Assembly: GCA_937941765.1 (NCBI GenBank)
Contig: CALDGQ010000001.1
Coordinates: 1 to 46,026, forward strand
Length of the DNA: 46,026 nt
DNA from: an uncultured Saprospiraceae bacterium
GTDB taxonomy: Bacteria > Bacteroidota > Bacteroidia > Chitinophagales > Saprospiraceae
Reading direction: 5' to 3'
The translations under genes and the position numbers were made by a program. Shown here in pieces: positions 26,383-35,230 of this stretch. The notes under the pieces are model-generated. The model was not told the origin of the DNA. It was given only the letters and a program-made list of their open reading frames with translations, and made no database searches. Every line of letters begins with the position of its first letter. Positions within the stretch are counted from its first letter, which is position 1.

Positions 26383-26865
26383 ATGGAGCACAACAAAAAC
26401 AAAGACGGTGGTATCGCTGGTAGAGCAAATGCCGGTGCAAAATTATCAGTCATACCAAGAAAGTCACTTACTGCGATTCCAATTGAAGGTTGTCGAAGAC
26501 CTGAAATCCTGGAAGCAGAAACAATTGATGATTTATTGACCCAAATCCCTCAAGAATTTAAAGTAGAATTGAGGAATACAGATGGGTCCGCTTCCAAAGA
26601 GACTATTGAAGTAAAGTCCATGGAAGATATTGAACTAAGTACAATTATAAATAAAAGTGAGACACTGAGTAGCCAATTAAAACAAAAGGATTTTTTGGCA
26701 AAACTTCAAAATGAATTGACATACAACCCCGCTTTCAAAAAAGAAATGGAGGCTATCCTGAAAGATGATAAGCGTAAAAAGCAATTGATTGATGCTTTTA
26801 CTGAAATGAAATCCAAACTCAACGAAAAGAAAGCACCTATCCTCGATTTTCTTTTAAATTATTAA
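26383..26865 (+). CDS. tssB: T6SS contractile sheath small subunit TssB
   Basis: This 160-residue cytosolic protein fits the Bacteroidota (T6SS subtype iii) TssB: a Gly/Ala-rich N-terminus, the segment EAETIDDLLTQIPQEFKVEL, a variable beta hairpin (NTDGSASKETIEVKSMEDIE) and a helical C-terminus (FLAKLQNELTYNPAFKKEME...) that ends in DFLLNY. It would interlock with TssC to form the sheath. It is the first gene of the operon and is followed 24 bases later by tssC, the invariant pairing. Confidence 0.85.
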   Translation: MEHNKNKDGGIAGRANAGAKLSVIPRKSLTAIPIEGCRRPEILEAETIDDLLTQIPQEFKVELRNTDGSASKETIEVKSMEDIELSTIINKSETLSSQLKQKDFLAKLQNELTYNPAFKKEMEAILKDDKRKKQLIDAFTEMKSKLNEKKAPILDFLLNY

Positions 26866-26888
26866 TCCAAAATTTAAAAAAACCAACA

Positions 26889-28181
26889 ATGGAATCTAAA
26901 AATAGAATGAAAGCCAAGCAAGTTTCAGATGAGGAGTTAATCCTACAAGATTTACTCCGTGACGATCTGGAAACTATGCAAACTCCTGTGCCTTACATTG
27001 AAGATGTGGTAGATGAAGGAATACGTGAAGGATTGGAAGAACGTATTGAAAAAGAACAAGGCTTCACGGAAAACTTTGCCTCACAGTTAGATATTATGCT
27101 CGATTTGTTTAAGTCAAAAGATGTTGCTGAAATGACAAATCAAGCTGATGCACTTTTAACAAAAACGAAGGAGCAAGTAATTGAAAATCAAAAAATCATT
27201 TTAAGTGAAATTCGTGAATGGGAAAAAACAGTACGTGCACTTGATTTGTTTTTCAAGAATGCGTCCAACAGCGGTAAAGTAAGTGATGCTTCTTTTATCA
27301 CAGTTGATCCCAATCGTTTTGCAGGAGGAGCCAGTACAGCTCATTATCAGAAAATGGCTGAAGAACTTCAAAATCTCTATTACGCTTGGCAGTTGAAAGG
27401 TAGCCCAATGTTTATCACCTACGCTGGTGATATCGGAGAAGGCGCTGACCTGATGGCTAAGATTGCAGAAGAAACCGTTGCGATTGCCGTAGTCGATACT
27501 TTGGATGCAGCAAGTGCAAAAGCAACTTTGGCCAGAACGCAAAATCGAAAACTTCGAGGAGTTGAAAGCCACTGGGGACACTTGGTTGTTTCAGGTACAC
27601 ACCTTGTTGGAAGAAGTGCTTATGAAGACCTTGAAAATGAGCCTTTGACGGTTCCATCTGCATGCGCAATTACAGGGAAATTAATGCAATCTACACTTGG
27701 CAATAGTATTGCTGGTTTTGAAAATGGTAGTTTGACAGGAGCCAAGGGTGTTCGTTATAGAAGTGATGCAAGAGATAGCAAAAAATTCGGAGAACAAGGA
27801 ATGTTAATCATTGGATGGGAAGACGGAACTGCAAAAATATTTGGAGACTGTACCGCCAACCAATCCGACAATGCAATGTTACGTAAAGCTTCTCAAATGG
27901 CTGTCCACAACAAAGTTATGAAAGATGTGGTTGATTTTTGCAACAAAAAAGCATTCTCGAAATGGGGGACTACAGAAAAAAGAGATTTTAGGGGTTTAAT
28001 AGAAAGATATCTGAATGATCTTATTCGAGATAAAACGATTCAAGGCTATGAGGATGTAGTTGTCAATGATTTGAATGAGGATGAAGTATCTGTTTCCTTG
28101 TCACTTAAATTCTACAAAACTATTAGTAGATACTTGATTAGTATTGAAGGAGACAATGTCAAGAAAGTCGCCAAAGAATAA
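26889..28181 (+). CDS. tssC: T6SS contractile sheath large subunit TssC
   Basis: This 430-residue protein matches TssC/DUF5458. Diagnostic stretches are EIREWEKTVRALDLFFKNAS, YYAWQLKGSPMFITYAGDIG, NRKLRGVESHWGHLVVSGTH, and the C-terminal VSLSLKFYKTISRYLISIEG, which contributes to sheath handshake strands. It polymerises with TssB around the Hcp tube and contracts to drive it out. A dedicated ClpV recycling ATPase is not in the window. Confidence 0.92.
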   Translation: MESKNRMKAKQVSDEELILQDLLRDDLETMQTPVPYIEDVVDEGIREGLEERIEKEQGFTENFASQLDIMLDLFKSKDVAEMTNQADALLTKTKEQVIENQKIILSEIREWEKTVRALDLFFKNASNSGKVSDASFITVDPNRFAGGASTAHYQKMAEELQNLYYAWQLKGSPMFITYAGDIGEGADLMAKIAEETVAIAVVDTLDAASAKATLARTQNRKLRGVESHWGHLVVSGTHLVGRSAYEDLENEPLTVPSACAITGKLMQSTLGNSIAGFENGSLTGAKGVRYRSDARDSKKFGEQGMLIIGWEDGTAKIFGDCTANQSDNAMLRKASQMAVHNKVMKDVVDFCNKKAFSKWGTTEKRDFRGLIERYLNDLIRDKTIQGYEDVVVNDLNEDEVSVSLSLKFYKTISRYLISIEGDNVKKVAKE

Positions 28182-28228
28182 AAACTTATGGCTCCTAATT
28201 AAAATTTAATCACAAAAAAAATTACAAA

Positions 28229-28621
28229 ATGAAACCAATAACGCTAATGTACCTTGAGATGTTTGGTAATAAGTATGAGTTACTTACATACAACATCCGT
28301 TTCTCCCAAAGCTATAATTCGAAAAATGGCATGCCTGACGATCGTCCAATAGCAGATTCACTTTACTTAGAAATTGTAAGCGATAGAAAAGATGATTTCA
28401 TCAATTGGATGTTAGATCATGAAGAAACACATGATGGCAAAATCACTTTCTTCGTAGGATCAAAAATCGTTAAAACCATCGAATTCAAAGATGCTGTTTT
28501 AGTCGGTTATAATCAAAACCCTGGAGGCAATGGTAAAGGAAAGGAAATCACAGAAGACCTTACCATCTCATTTCAAGAGATTGCTTTTGAAGATGCAGGA
28601 TATAAAAGAGCAACAGCATAG
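28229..28621 (+). CDS. tssD: T6SS tube protein Hcp/TssD
   Basis: This 130-residue beta-rich protein has the Bacteroidota TssD pattern: MKPITLMYLEMFGNKYELLT, YNIRFSQSYNSKNGMPDDRP, LYLEIVSDRKDDFINWM and a C-terminal LTISFQEIAFEDAGYKRA. Such proteins form hexameric rings that stack into the inner tube and can carry small effectors in the ring lumen. It lies between tssC and vgrG in an unbroken operon. It carries no extra C-terminal domain. Confidence 0.88.
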   Translation: MKPITLMYLEMFGNKYELLTYNIRFSQSYNSKNGMPDDRPIADSLYLEIVSDRKDDFINWMLDHEETHDGKITFFVGSKIVKTIEFKDAVLVGYNQNPGGNGKGKEITEDLTISFQEIAFEDAGYKRATA

Positions 28622-28635
28622 CAGATAGTCTTTAT

Positions 28636-30324
28636 ATGGCCAACGTAAAAACGAAGATTAGTATTCCAGGTTTTGAGCAGGATAAATTGCCATTCGATGT
28701 TGATCATATCAGTATTTCGGAATCCTTCGATAGTCACCATAATTTCGAATTGGTTGCTAGTTTGACCATAGGAAGAAATTTGAGCACTCAAGATCTTGAG
28801 AAAATTCTTGGAACTTTTGTGACCATCGAAGTTACAACAAAACTTGACCTGAAATCAAATGCTAAGAAGCTTGCAAAACAAATCAAAAACGGATCGAGTG
28901 AAGCTGTGGCCACTGCGCAAAAAGCGAAAACAGAAATAGAAACACACAAGTTCATTGGCATTACAGATAATATTTCATTGTTCCAACAAGGAGATCAGCG
29001 AATGATCAGAATCGAAGGATATAGTCCGACTATTTTGATGGATGGAGCACCTGAGTTCCGCGTGTTTTCAGAAATGAAAGTGAGTGATATTGCATCCAAT
29101 ATCCTACGTGACTATAAGGGCATTCCTTCATTTCCACAACAAACTATTAACGGAAACGAAAATGTTACATTCTCGGTACAAACGCAAGAAACTGATTATC
29201 GATTTTTATGCCGATTAGCGGATCAACATGGATATAATTTTTTCTACGATGGTGAAAAATTGAATTTTGAAAAGATTAAATCAGTGTCTTCAAATAATGT
29301 AGAGCTGAATAAAAGCATCAACTTATTTCATTTTCGAGCTAGCGTCAATTTGAGTCCAATCCATTTTAAAGTACGTGGATACAATCATTTGAAAAATGAG
29401 ATGCAGGAAAAAGAAAATAAGATTAGTGAAGAAGGAAACCCACTTGTAAAGACGGCCATTAAAAAATCTAGAGTGTATCCTAAGGTAAGTATGGGAGTCC
29501 CATATTGCATCGACAATGAAAACTCCTTATCAGCTGTTGGTGATGAATTAGCAACACGTCAATCCAACAGTATGGTTACGGTGTCCGGTGGAAGTAGTTC
29601 TCCAAAAATTAAAGTCGGTTCTGTAGTTGAAGTCAAAAGTGACAATCAACTGCTACCTGGGTTCGATAAAAAAGAAAAGTTTCGAGTACTCAGTGTAACG
29701 CATTCAATTAGCAATGGCGGGGATAGTTACAACAATAGTTTTGTGGCCATACCAGAATCAGAAAATCGGAATATGCCAGTCAGTATGTCGGGCGCCAAAG
29801 CGAAAATTAGTGGTCCCTTGATGGCAGAAGTCATCAATACCAATGATCCTGATAAGTTAGGAAGAGTACAAGTAAAATTCTTGTTGGATAAAAATATAAG
29901 CCAGAATAACACACCTTGGTTGAGGGTTTTAGTTCCCTTCTCTTCTAACGGTGGTCATTTTTTTCTACCTGAAATTGGCGAAAAAGTAGTGGTGTTTTTT
30001 GAAGATTTTAATATTGAAAAATCACCTTTTGTGATGGGAAGCTTTTTTGATAAAGCAGAATTGACAGAAAAATGGAGTGATTCCAACAATAAGAAAAAAG
30101 GAATTTGTACAGGTGCCATTTCATTATTGTTTGATGAAAATACTGGTAAACTAAGTATCAATGCCAAGTCCATCGAAATGATAACTCAAGAAGGAATTAC
30201 AATGGATGGCGGTAGTGAAATAAAACAACAAGCGAACAATATTAATATCGACGCAAAACAAAAAACAGAAGTCGCCGGAAAACAAGGAGTAAAAGTAAAA
30301 GGAGCGAGAATTGATTTGAATTAA
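28636..30324 (+). CDS. vgrG: T6SS spike protein VgrG/TssI
   Basis: This 562-residue protein has the VgrG plan: a gp27-like base (residues to about 370; TDYRFLCRLADQHGYNFFYD), a gp5-like OB-fold at about 385-475 (DKLGRVQVKFLLD, PWLRVLVPFSSNGGHFFLPE, IGEKVVVFFEDFNIEKSPFV, MGSFF) and a short beta-helix needle of NIN/VKVKG-type repeats at the C-terminus. No effector domain is fused to the tip, so payloads must bind through PAAR or Hcp, or separately. Confidence 0.93.
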   Translation: MANVKTKISIPGFEQDKLPFDVDHISISESFDSHHNFELVASLTIGRNLSTQDLEKILGTFVTIEVTTKLDLKSNAKKLAKQIKNGSSEAVATAQKAKTEIETHKFIGITDNISLFQQGDQRMIRIEGYSPTILMDGAPEFRVFSEMKVSDIASNILRDYKGIPSFPQQTINGNENVTFSVQTQETDYRFLCRLADQHGYNFFYDGEKLNFEKIKSVSSNNVELNKSINLFHFRASVNLSPIHFKVRGYNHLKNEMQEKENKISEEGNPLVKTAIKKSRVYPKVSMGVPYCIDNENSLSAVGDELATRQSNSMVTVSGGSSSPKIKVGSVVEVKSDNQLLPGFDKKEKFRVLSVTHSISNGGDSYNNSFVAIPESENRNMPVSMSGAKAKISGPLMAEVINTNDPDKLGRVQVKFLLDKNISQNNTPWLRVLVPFSSNGGHFFLPEIGEKVVVFFEDFNIEKSPFVMGSFFDKAELTEKWSDSNNKKKGICTGAISLLFDENTGKLSINAKSIEMITQEGITMDGGSEIKQQANNINIDAKQKTEVAGKQGVKVKGARIDLN

Positions 30325-30336
30325 CATAAAATTTAA

Positions 30337-31740
30337 ATGCCAACAAAAGTCAACATAAAGGAAAGATTATTACAACGATTCTCAATTATCAAGGATAATC
30401 AGGGAAACACCCCTCACGCTATTGAAAAAATATCTGAAGTGTTAGCCAATGAATTGCATCAATTAAATGTTGAACAAGAACAATCGGGGCAACGTATTTT
30501 AAAAAAATTACAAGAAAAATTAGATCCTCAAAAATCTGCCCGTAAAAAACCTGCTCACCGAATCATTCAAAAGGAATGGGAATTTGGAGGAAAAAATGTT
30601 TTATCCAATGAAGAGCATTTTGACTTTACAGATGAAAATGGAATCACCAATTTTTGGACACCATTATATAACACAAATTTAGTCCCAACAGAAATTGCTT
30701 ACCGATTTTGGAATGGAGAATTCTGGAGACAAGGAAAATCTACAAAAGCAGATTGGTTTTTGAAAAGCGATACACCAATGAATAAACCGGTCAATGAACT
30801 TTGGTTGGGTATCAATTTACTGGAAGAAGTGGCACTGTCAGATAATGCTTTTTTATACATCCATTCTGATCAAAAAATTCAAGACTATCATACGTCCCAA
30901 TTATTGGATAAAGTGAAAGTTTTTGTCAATGATCAGGAAATGGAAACAGCAGTCTCATTACTTGAAGACCAACTTCCAGCTTCAACTATCGAAGATTGGA
31001 AAGAAAAACAATGGTTGCTACATGAAGTAGAAGAACCGATCGCAAAAAAATATAGTAACTGCTTTGTAAAAATAAATGATTTTAACAAACTCAACAATGG
31101 AAATACATCTGCCTTGACCATTCAAGTGTTACCTCCAGATAGCAAGGAAAAAGTTTTTTGGTTCAAATTAGTTTTCCCGATCGCATTAACCAAAGAAGAT
31201 GTGGAAGCATTGGAAATAGGCTTCAATTGTTTCCCTGCACTAAATCGTAAACTGGTCAGCAAAGAGGAAACAGCAACATTGCCGATTACGACCATCCCAT
31301 TATCCTTGGATGAAAAAATACATCCAACCAATGGACAATCAACGAGTTTTTTAGGATTACAAAAAGTATTCTACGGAACCGGAGCAGTCATGAAGCCAGC
31401 CATTGTCAATGATTTTGGAGAAGCCCACGCTGGCGAATATGGGTTGCAACAAGGTGGAGTAGTGGAAATGAATGCCGCCGAAGCCCGCCGACAAGTCAAC
31501 AACGTGTTTGTTTTGTTGGGTAAAGAAAAAGCAGCACTACAAAATGTATTCGGCCAACAAATGAATAATAGTACAATTAAAAGTCAATTTGAAAATATAA
31601 CTAACAGTCTGGATCAGCTACGATCACAAATGAATGTCGAAGGAAGTAGTGAGGAACAATGGTATTTGCATTGTAAACCACTTGGAGAGCGGGAGAATGT
31701 GATGGTTAGGTTTTGGGTTGGTGGTGATTATTATATATGA
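30337..31740 (+). CDS. tssF: T6SS baseplate protein TssF
   Basis: This 467-residue protein shows the TssF signature in its N-terminus: a helix NELHQLNVEQEQSGQRILKK followed by LQEKLDP and KPAHRIIQ, and the mid-protein FNCFPALNRKL that corresponds to the family's NCFPxxN motif. With TssG and TssK it would form the baseplate wedge. It is short compared with about 600 residues in many TssF proteins, with the C-terminal part reduced. Its position after vgrG and before the cargo block agrees with a baseplate gene. Confidence 0.75.
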   Translation: MPTKVNIKERLLQRFSIIKDNQGNTPHAIEKISEVLANELHQLNVEQEQSGQRILKKLQEKLDPQKSARKKPAHRIIQKEWEFGGKNVLSNEEHFDFTDENGITNFWTPLYNTNLVPTEIAYRFWNGEFWRQGKSTKADWFLKSDTPMNKPVNELWLGINLLEEVALSDNAFLYIHSDQKIQDYHTSQLLDKVKVFVNDQEMETAVSLLEDQLPASTIEDWKEKQWLLHEVEEPIAKKYSNCFVKINDFNKLNNGNTSALTIQVLPPDSKEKVFWFKLVFPIALTKEDVEALEIGFNCFPALNRKLVSKEETATLPITTIPLSLDEKIHPTNGQSTSFLGLQKVFYGTGAVMKPAIVNDFGEAHAGEYGLQQGGVVEMNAAEARRQVNNVFVLLGKEKAALQNVFGQQMNNSTIKSQFENITNSLDQLRSQMNVEGSSEEQWYLHCKPLGERENVMVRFWVGGDYYI

Positions 31741-31758
31741 AAACTAAAATCTATCATC

Positions 31759-32091
31759 ATGATTGTTAAAAGTAAATTTAAATGTAAATGCTGTGGAATC
31801 AATAAAATCGATTATCATGTAATTGAATTGTGTAAATTGATTGAATACACGGTAGGGTTTCCATTGAATGTAAATAGTGGTTATAGATGCAGAAAGCATA
31901 ACACTGCAATTGGTGGAGCCAAAAATTCTCAACATTTGAAAGGTTTTGCAGCAGACTTATCGGGTAAAGATCTTTCCAAACTTAAGGAGGTCTGCAAGAA
32001 TCTTTGGGATCACAAAGAAATAGGCGGGTACGGTATTTACAGAACTTTTGTTCATGTCGACATGGGAAAACATAGAACATGGAAAGGATAA
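31759..32091 (+). CDS. M15-family peptidase, candidate T6SS peptidoglycan effector
   Basis: This 110-residue protein is a minimal M15 zinc peptidase. SQHLKGFAAD gives the SxHxxGxAxD motif with zinc ligands H59 and D66, the GYR motif lies at 41-43, and FVHVDMG supplies H99 and D101. M15 enzymes cut D-Ala or L-Ala/D-Glu links in peptidoglycan. It has no signal peptide, so it would need a secretion device to reach a cell wall, and it sits inside the T6SS operon directly after tssF with a candidate periplasmic immunity lipoprotein following. An endolysin-like housekeeping role is the alternative. Confidence 0.82.
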   Translation: MIVKSKFKCKCCGINKIDYHVIELCKLIEYTVGFPLNVNSGYRCRKHNTAIGGAKNSQHLKGFAADLSGKDLSKLKEVCKNLWDHKEIGGYGIYRTFVHVDMGKHRTWKG

Positions 32092-32116
32092 TTTTGCAGA
32101 TTGAAAAAATGGAAAT

Positions 32117-32662
32117 ATGAAAAGATTATTATTCTGTATTTATTCAATTATTTTGATTACATGCTGTTCTCGAGTGGAACAATCAGAAAATATTGCTACA
32201 ACAAAACTCAGACAAGAGTTATTGAAATTAAGTCTCCAAAACAAATTTGAAGAAGCTGTTTTAATAGATATCTCTGCTGATGAGAAGGCACAAATTTTTG
32301 ATAATTTAAAAAATACCAACAATTCGCTAAATATTATAGAGGAAGCACTTATTAATGGGTATTTGGTACTGTTAGAGGATATAGATAACGGTGTTTTCCC
32401 ATGTATTAATATTGAAGGATTAAGTAAAAAGTGTAAAAGAACTGATTGGGAATCGCGAAATATTGGTTTTGCAAATTCCATAAAACGTTTGGAAGGTTCA
32501 TTGTTATTGAAAAACGTTCAAATTTTAAATAATGAAATATTATTAATGAAACTTCTTAATGCAGAAAGCTTAAATAAAAACATAAAGCAAAAGGAAACTG
32601 AACTATTGAATCAAAAGGAAAAACTTTTGCAATATACAAAAGAAAATTCTTGGGTTGACTAA
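32117..32662 (+). CDS. Periplasmic lipoprotein, candidate immunity to the M15 peptidase
   Basis: This 181-residue protein has a hydrophobic signal ending in ILITCCSRVEQ; lipidation at C16 or C17 is likely but the -1 Thr is not ideal. The mature part is strongly helical and charged, and ends in a long helix (LNAESLNKNIKQKETELLNQ). It starts 26 bases after the M15 peptidase. A periplasmic partner is what protection against a cell-wall hydrolase would require, but no family was recognised and immunity is inferred only from location and order. Confidence 0.65.
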   Translation: MKRLLFCIYSIILITCCSRVEQSENIATTKLRQELLKLSLQNKFEEAVLIDISADEKAQIFDNLKNTNNSLNIIEEALINGYLVLLEDIDNGVFPCINIEGLSKKCKRTDWESRNIGFANSIKRLEGSLLLKNVQILNNEILLMKLLNAESLNKNIKQKETELLNQKEKLLQYTKENSWVD

Positions 32663-32733
32663 GCCCTGAAATTCAAAATGAAAGAAAAAAAAGAAAATTA
32701 ATATTTGTCATCTTCTTTTAAATTCAATAAATA

Positions 32734-33150
32734 TTGAGTAATAAAATTCTACATGTTGATATAAACAAAATAAATAAGGTAATAAAAGATAACGCTTTTT
32801 ATATGTCAAAAGCATCTACTACTAGAGTGAAGAAAACAATTTATGGTTCAACTAATAGTGATGCATTTATTCAAGTTGTGTACAATATACTTCCTATGAA
32901 GGAGGATTTTTTTTATGAGTATGAATTTGAAGAAATGTCATCAGAAGTTTTTAATTCACTATATAAGCATAAATTTAAAAAATTGTGGGATCGTTGTTTC
33001 AAGCTGATTGATAATAATAAATCTGAACCACTTGTAAATTTTTTACTTAATCTAAATGATCAGACTTATGAAGCTCTTGAAGACATAAAACAAAACAAAA
33101 CGTGTCTGAAAGAAAAAGTGCAGCTGCAAGAGGAGAAGCAAACAGCTTGA
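32734..33150 (+). CDS. Unknown cytosolic protein in T6SS cargo block
   Basis: This 138-residue protein begins with TTG at 32734 (MSNKILHVDINKINKVIKDN); a later ATG at 32803 is the alternative. It has no signal peptide or membrane segment and is mostly helical, with FFYEYEFEEMSSEVFNSLYK and a Lys/Gln/Glu-rich end. It is not recognised. Its last 49 bases overlap the next gene in another frame, which suggests paired expression, such as effector and immunity or chaperone. Confidence 0.5.
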   Translation: MSNKILHVDINKINKVIKDNAFYMSKASTTRVKKTIYGSTNSDAFIQVVYNILPMKEDFFYEYEFEEMSSEVFNSLYKHKFKKLWDRCFKLIDNNKSEPLVNFLLNLNDQTYEALEDIKQNKTCLKEKVQLQEEKQTA

Positions 33151-33608
33151 CAAGAATGTTTGCTGGGATGAAATTAGCTGCAGATGTTAGCTTGATCTTA
33201 TTTAATAATAATGAAGTTTTGGGTATGGCATATGAAGTCGCAACTGATCAAGCAAGTGAAGAAAATGAAGGAGCAGTTGATGTAATATTTAACGAGGGGA
33301 TTAAGAATCAAGTTACTTCTGTTGGAATGAATAAATACAAATATTTTAAAGATCACGAAACAGCAAAAAAAGCATTGGACTACTATATTTTTGAATTGGG
33401 AGAACACAATAATTCTCCAGAGAAAATCTTTAACAGTAAAAAATTCAGTGTGAATTCTACTCGTGCAAGAGTAGAGACACTTGGAAAAAATGTTCCAAGT
33501 ACAAAAACAGCTTATGTTGGTAAATCAGTAGGAATATTGTTAAAATTGAATGATATAAAAGTTGCATTTGATAATTTTTTTAAAGTGTGGAATGCTACTT
33601 CTGATTAA
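33102..33608 (+). CDS. Unknown protein in T6SS cargo block, partner of the overlapping gene
   Basis: With a GTG start at 33102 this is 168 residues (MSERKSAAARGEANSLTRMF); an ATG at 33156, just after the previous stop, would remove 18 residues. It has no signal peptide; hydrophobic stretches are short (AADVSLILFNN, VGKSVGILLKLNDIKVAF). No family is recognised. It stands between the M15 pair and the PKD lipoprotein and belongs to the non-core insert between tssF and tssG. Confidence 0.55.
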   Translation: MSERKSAAARGEANSLTRMFAGMKLAADVSLILFNNNEVLGMAYEVATDQASEENEGAVDVIFNEGIKNQVTSVGMNKYKYFKDHETAKKALDYYIFELGEHNNSPEKIFNSKKFSVNSTRARVETLGKNVPSTKTAYVGKSVGILLKLNDIKVAFDNFFKVWNATSD

Positions 33609-33624
33609 TAAAAAAAATAATAAA

Positions 33625-34359
33625 ATGAAAAAAATAATTTTCTTAGTAACGATCTTATCAATCATCATATTATCACTACCATCCTGCACACCAGAAAATA
33701 ATGATGATATAATAAACACACCACAATCAAATCCACCAAACGCAAACTTTACAGTATCCAGTGGATCGCGAATAGCCGATGTTACCTCAACAGCTTTCAA
33801 CAATACATCTACAGGAGATATTACTTCTTATAGTTGGAGGTTTGAAGATGGAAAAGGAACATCTTCTTCTCAAAACCCAAGTTATACGTTTGATTTTGAA
33901 GGAGCGCAAAATGTAAGGTTGACTGTGACAGGACCAGGGGGAAGTGACTCTTTCGAACAAAACTTAGTTGTATATGCAATGGATCCAGATTGCCCGGCTT
34001 TTGGATCGGCCATACAATCTGCAGATGTTATCCAATCGATTCGAAACAATAATAACGTTACGATAGGAGATATTAGAATTATAAATAATTACACAGATGA
34101 TCTCGTAATAAAGCTCTTTACACCTGATAGATGGATGTCAGGAATCTACAATCCCAAATGGACTTTAGATTTTGCAGCAAATACAACAAGTGGTATCGGG
34201 AATCCTCCTGATGGTACTCGTTATTCAAATGAATGGGGCATTCGAGTACAAGGAGCAAACAATGTAGTGTCATGTGTTCGAAATCTTGGGCAAATTTCTT
34301 CAAGCTTTAGCAATGGCATATATACTATTGATTTAGAGAAAGTATTAAATGGAAATTAA
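33625..34359 (+). CDS. PKD-domain lipoprotein in T6SS cargo block
   Basis: Starting at ATG 33625 gives a 244-residue protein with a lipoprotein signal (IIILSLPSC, cysteine 21). A PKD domain follows at about 40-115 (TSYSWRFEDGKGTSSSQNPS, then YTFDFEGAQNVRLTVTG). The C-terminal half (IRIINNYTDDLVIKLFTPDR) is unrecognised. Its 3' end overlaps the first codons of tssG. As a periplasmic or surface lipoprotein it may be an immunity protein or an added envelope component. The upstream frame to 33562 lacks a signal context and is not used. Confidence 0.7.
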   Translation: MKKIIFLVTILSIIILSLPSCTPENNDDIINTPQSNPPNANFTVSSGSRIADVTSTAFNNTSTGDITSYSWRFEDGKGTSSSQNPSYTFDFEGAQNVRLTVTGPGGSDSFEQNLVVYAMDPDCPAFGSAIQSADVIQSIRNNNNVTIGDIRIINNYTDDLVIKLFTPDRWMSGIYNPKWTLDFAANTTSGIGNPPDGTRYSNEWGIRVQGANNVVSCVRNLGQISSSFSNGIYTIDLEKVLNGN

Positions 34360-35209
34360 AAACATGCACACAAAATCCCCATACCACCAAGCCGCCCAGT
34401 TAATCTCAGAAGCAAAAGCTTCCTCAAGGGACATCGCCATTCAGCCAAAAGGCGATCATGAGCGAGGCTATGCCAATGAAATCATTGAAGTCAAAGCAGA
34501 TCAAGTGGAAAAGCAATGGCAAATCGAAGTGCGGCAAGAAAGGATGGAGGATAAATTGAATATCGGTCATGACGAATTGAAAATGTTGTTTCCAAAAGTA
34601 GCACCAGTAGAAGTGGATGAATATCTAACAAAACAAATGGAAGATTGGTGGATGGCGATAGATGAAGAATTGCAAAGAATAAGAATCAGTCATGCTCTGG
34701 CGGATATGAAACAGCAACTAGGAACAACAACTACGGAAAATCAGTACTGGAAACTATTACCTAATCTCACTGAAAAGCAAAAAGCAGTGCTCTGTTACTT
34801 CATACCTTACCAAAAAAGGATTCAAAATGATGCAGCAGAAATGGCATTTTGCTTCTCTACTTTTTTAAATAAAGAAATTGAGATTGAACGAATCAATAAA
34901 GTGGAAGCAACAAATTTACATCATAAGAGCAAACCTATTCATCAGTGGCAAATCGGATTGAATTCAGTGGTAGGTGGCTTGGGTACGCCGCCAGATGATG
35001 AGTTACTGATTCATATCAAGTGCAAAGATCAAGAAGAACTACAATCTTTCCTACCGAATACGAATGGAAGATGGTTGTTGGAAAAAGTATTAATTCCATC
35101 TTTTGTGGCAGAAGAAATGGGATCGAGGATAATATTAGAAGTAGAGAATGAATATACTTTTGTTTTGGATGAAATGAATAGGATTGGATTTTTTAAAATA
35201 TCAGCTTAA
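34349..35209 (+). CDS. tssG: T6SS baseplate protein TssG
   Basis: This 286-residue protein is assigned to TssG by pattern and position. Its middle, LLPNLTEKQKAVLCYFIPYQ, with EMAFCFSTFLNKEIEIERIN, is the layout of TssG, where a short helical region precedes the variable capping domain. The later segment GLNSVVGGLGTPPDDELLIH matches the family's L-G...D..I pattern, and FLPNTNGRWLLEKVLIPSFV precedes the terminal strands. It starts at ATG 34349 (overlapping the previous gene by 11 bases) or ATG 34364. Family assignment is moderately sure. Confidence 0.65.
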   Translation: MEIKNMHTKSPYHQAAQLISEAKASSRDIAIQPKGDHERGYANEIIEVKADQVEKQWQIEVRQERMEDKLNIGHDELKMLFPKVAPVEVDEYLTKQMEDWWMAIDEELQRIRISHALADMKQQLGTTTTENQYWKLLPNLTEKQKAVLCYFIPYQKRIQNDAAEMAFCFSTFLNKEIEIERINKVEATNLHHKSKPIHQWQIGLNSVVGGLGTPPDDELLIHIKCKDQEELQSFLPNTNGRWLLEKVLIPSFVAEEMGSRIILEVENEYTFVLDEMNRIGFFKISA

Positions 35210-35230
35210 TAGTAGTTACAAAAATCTACA

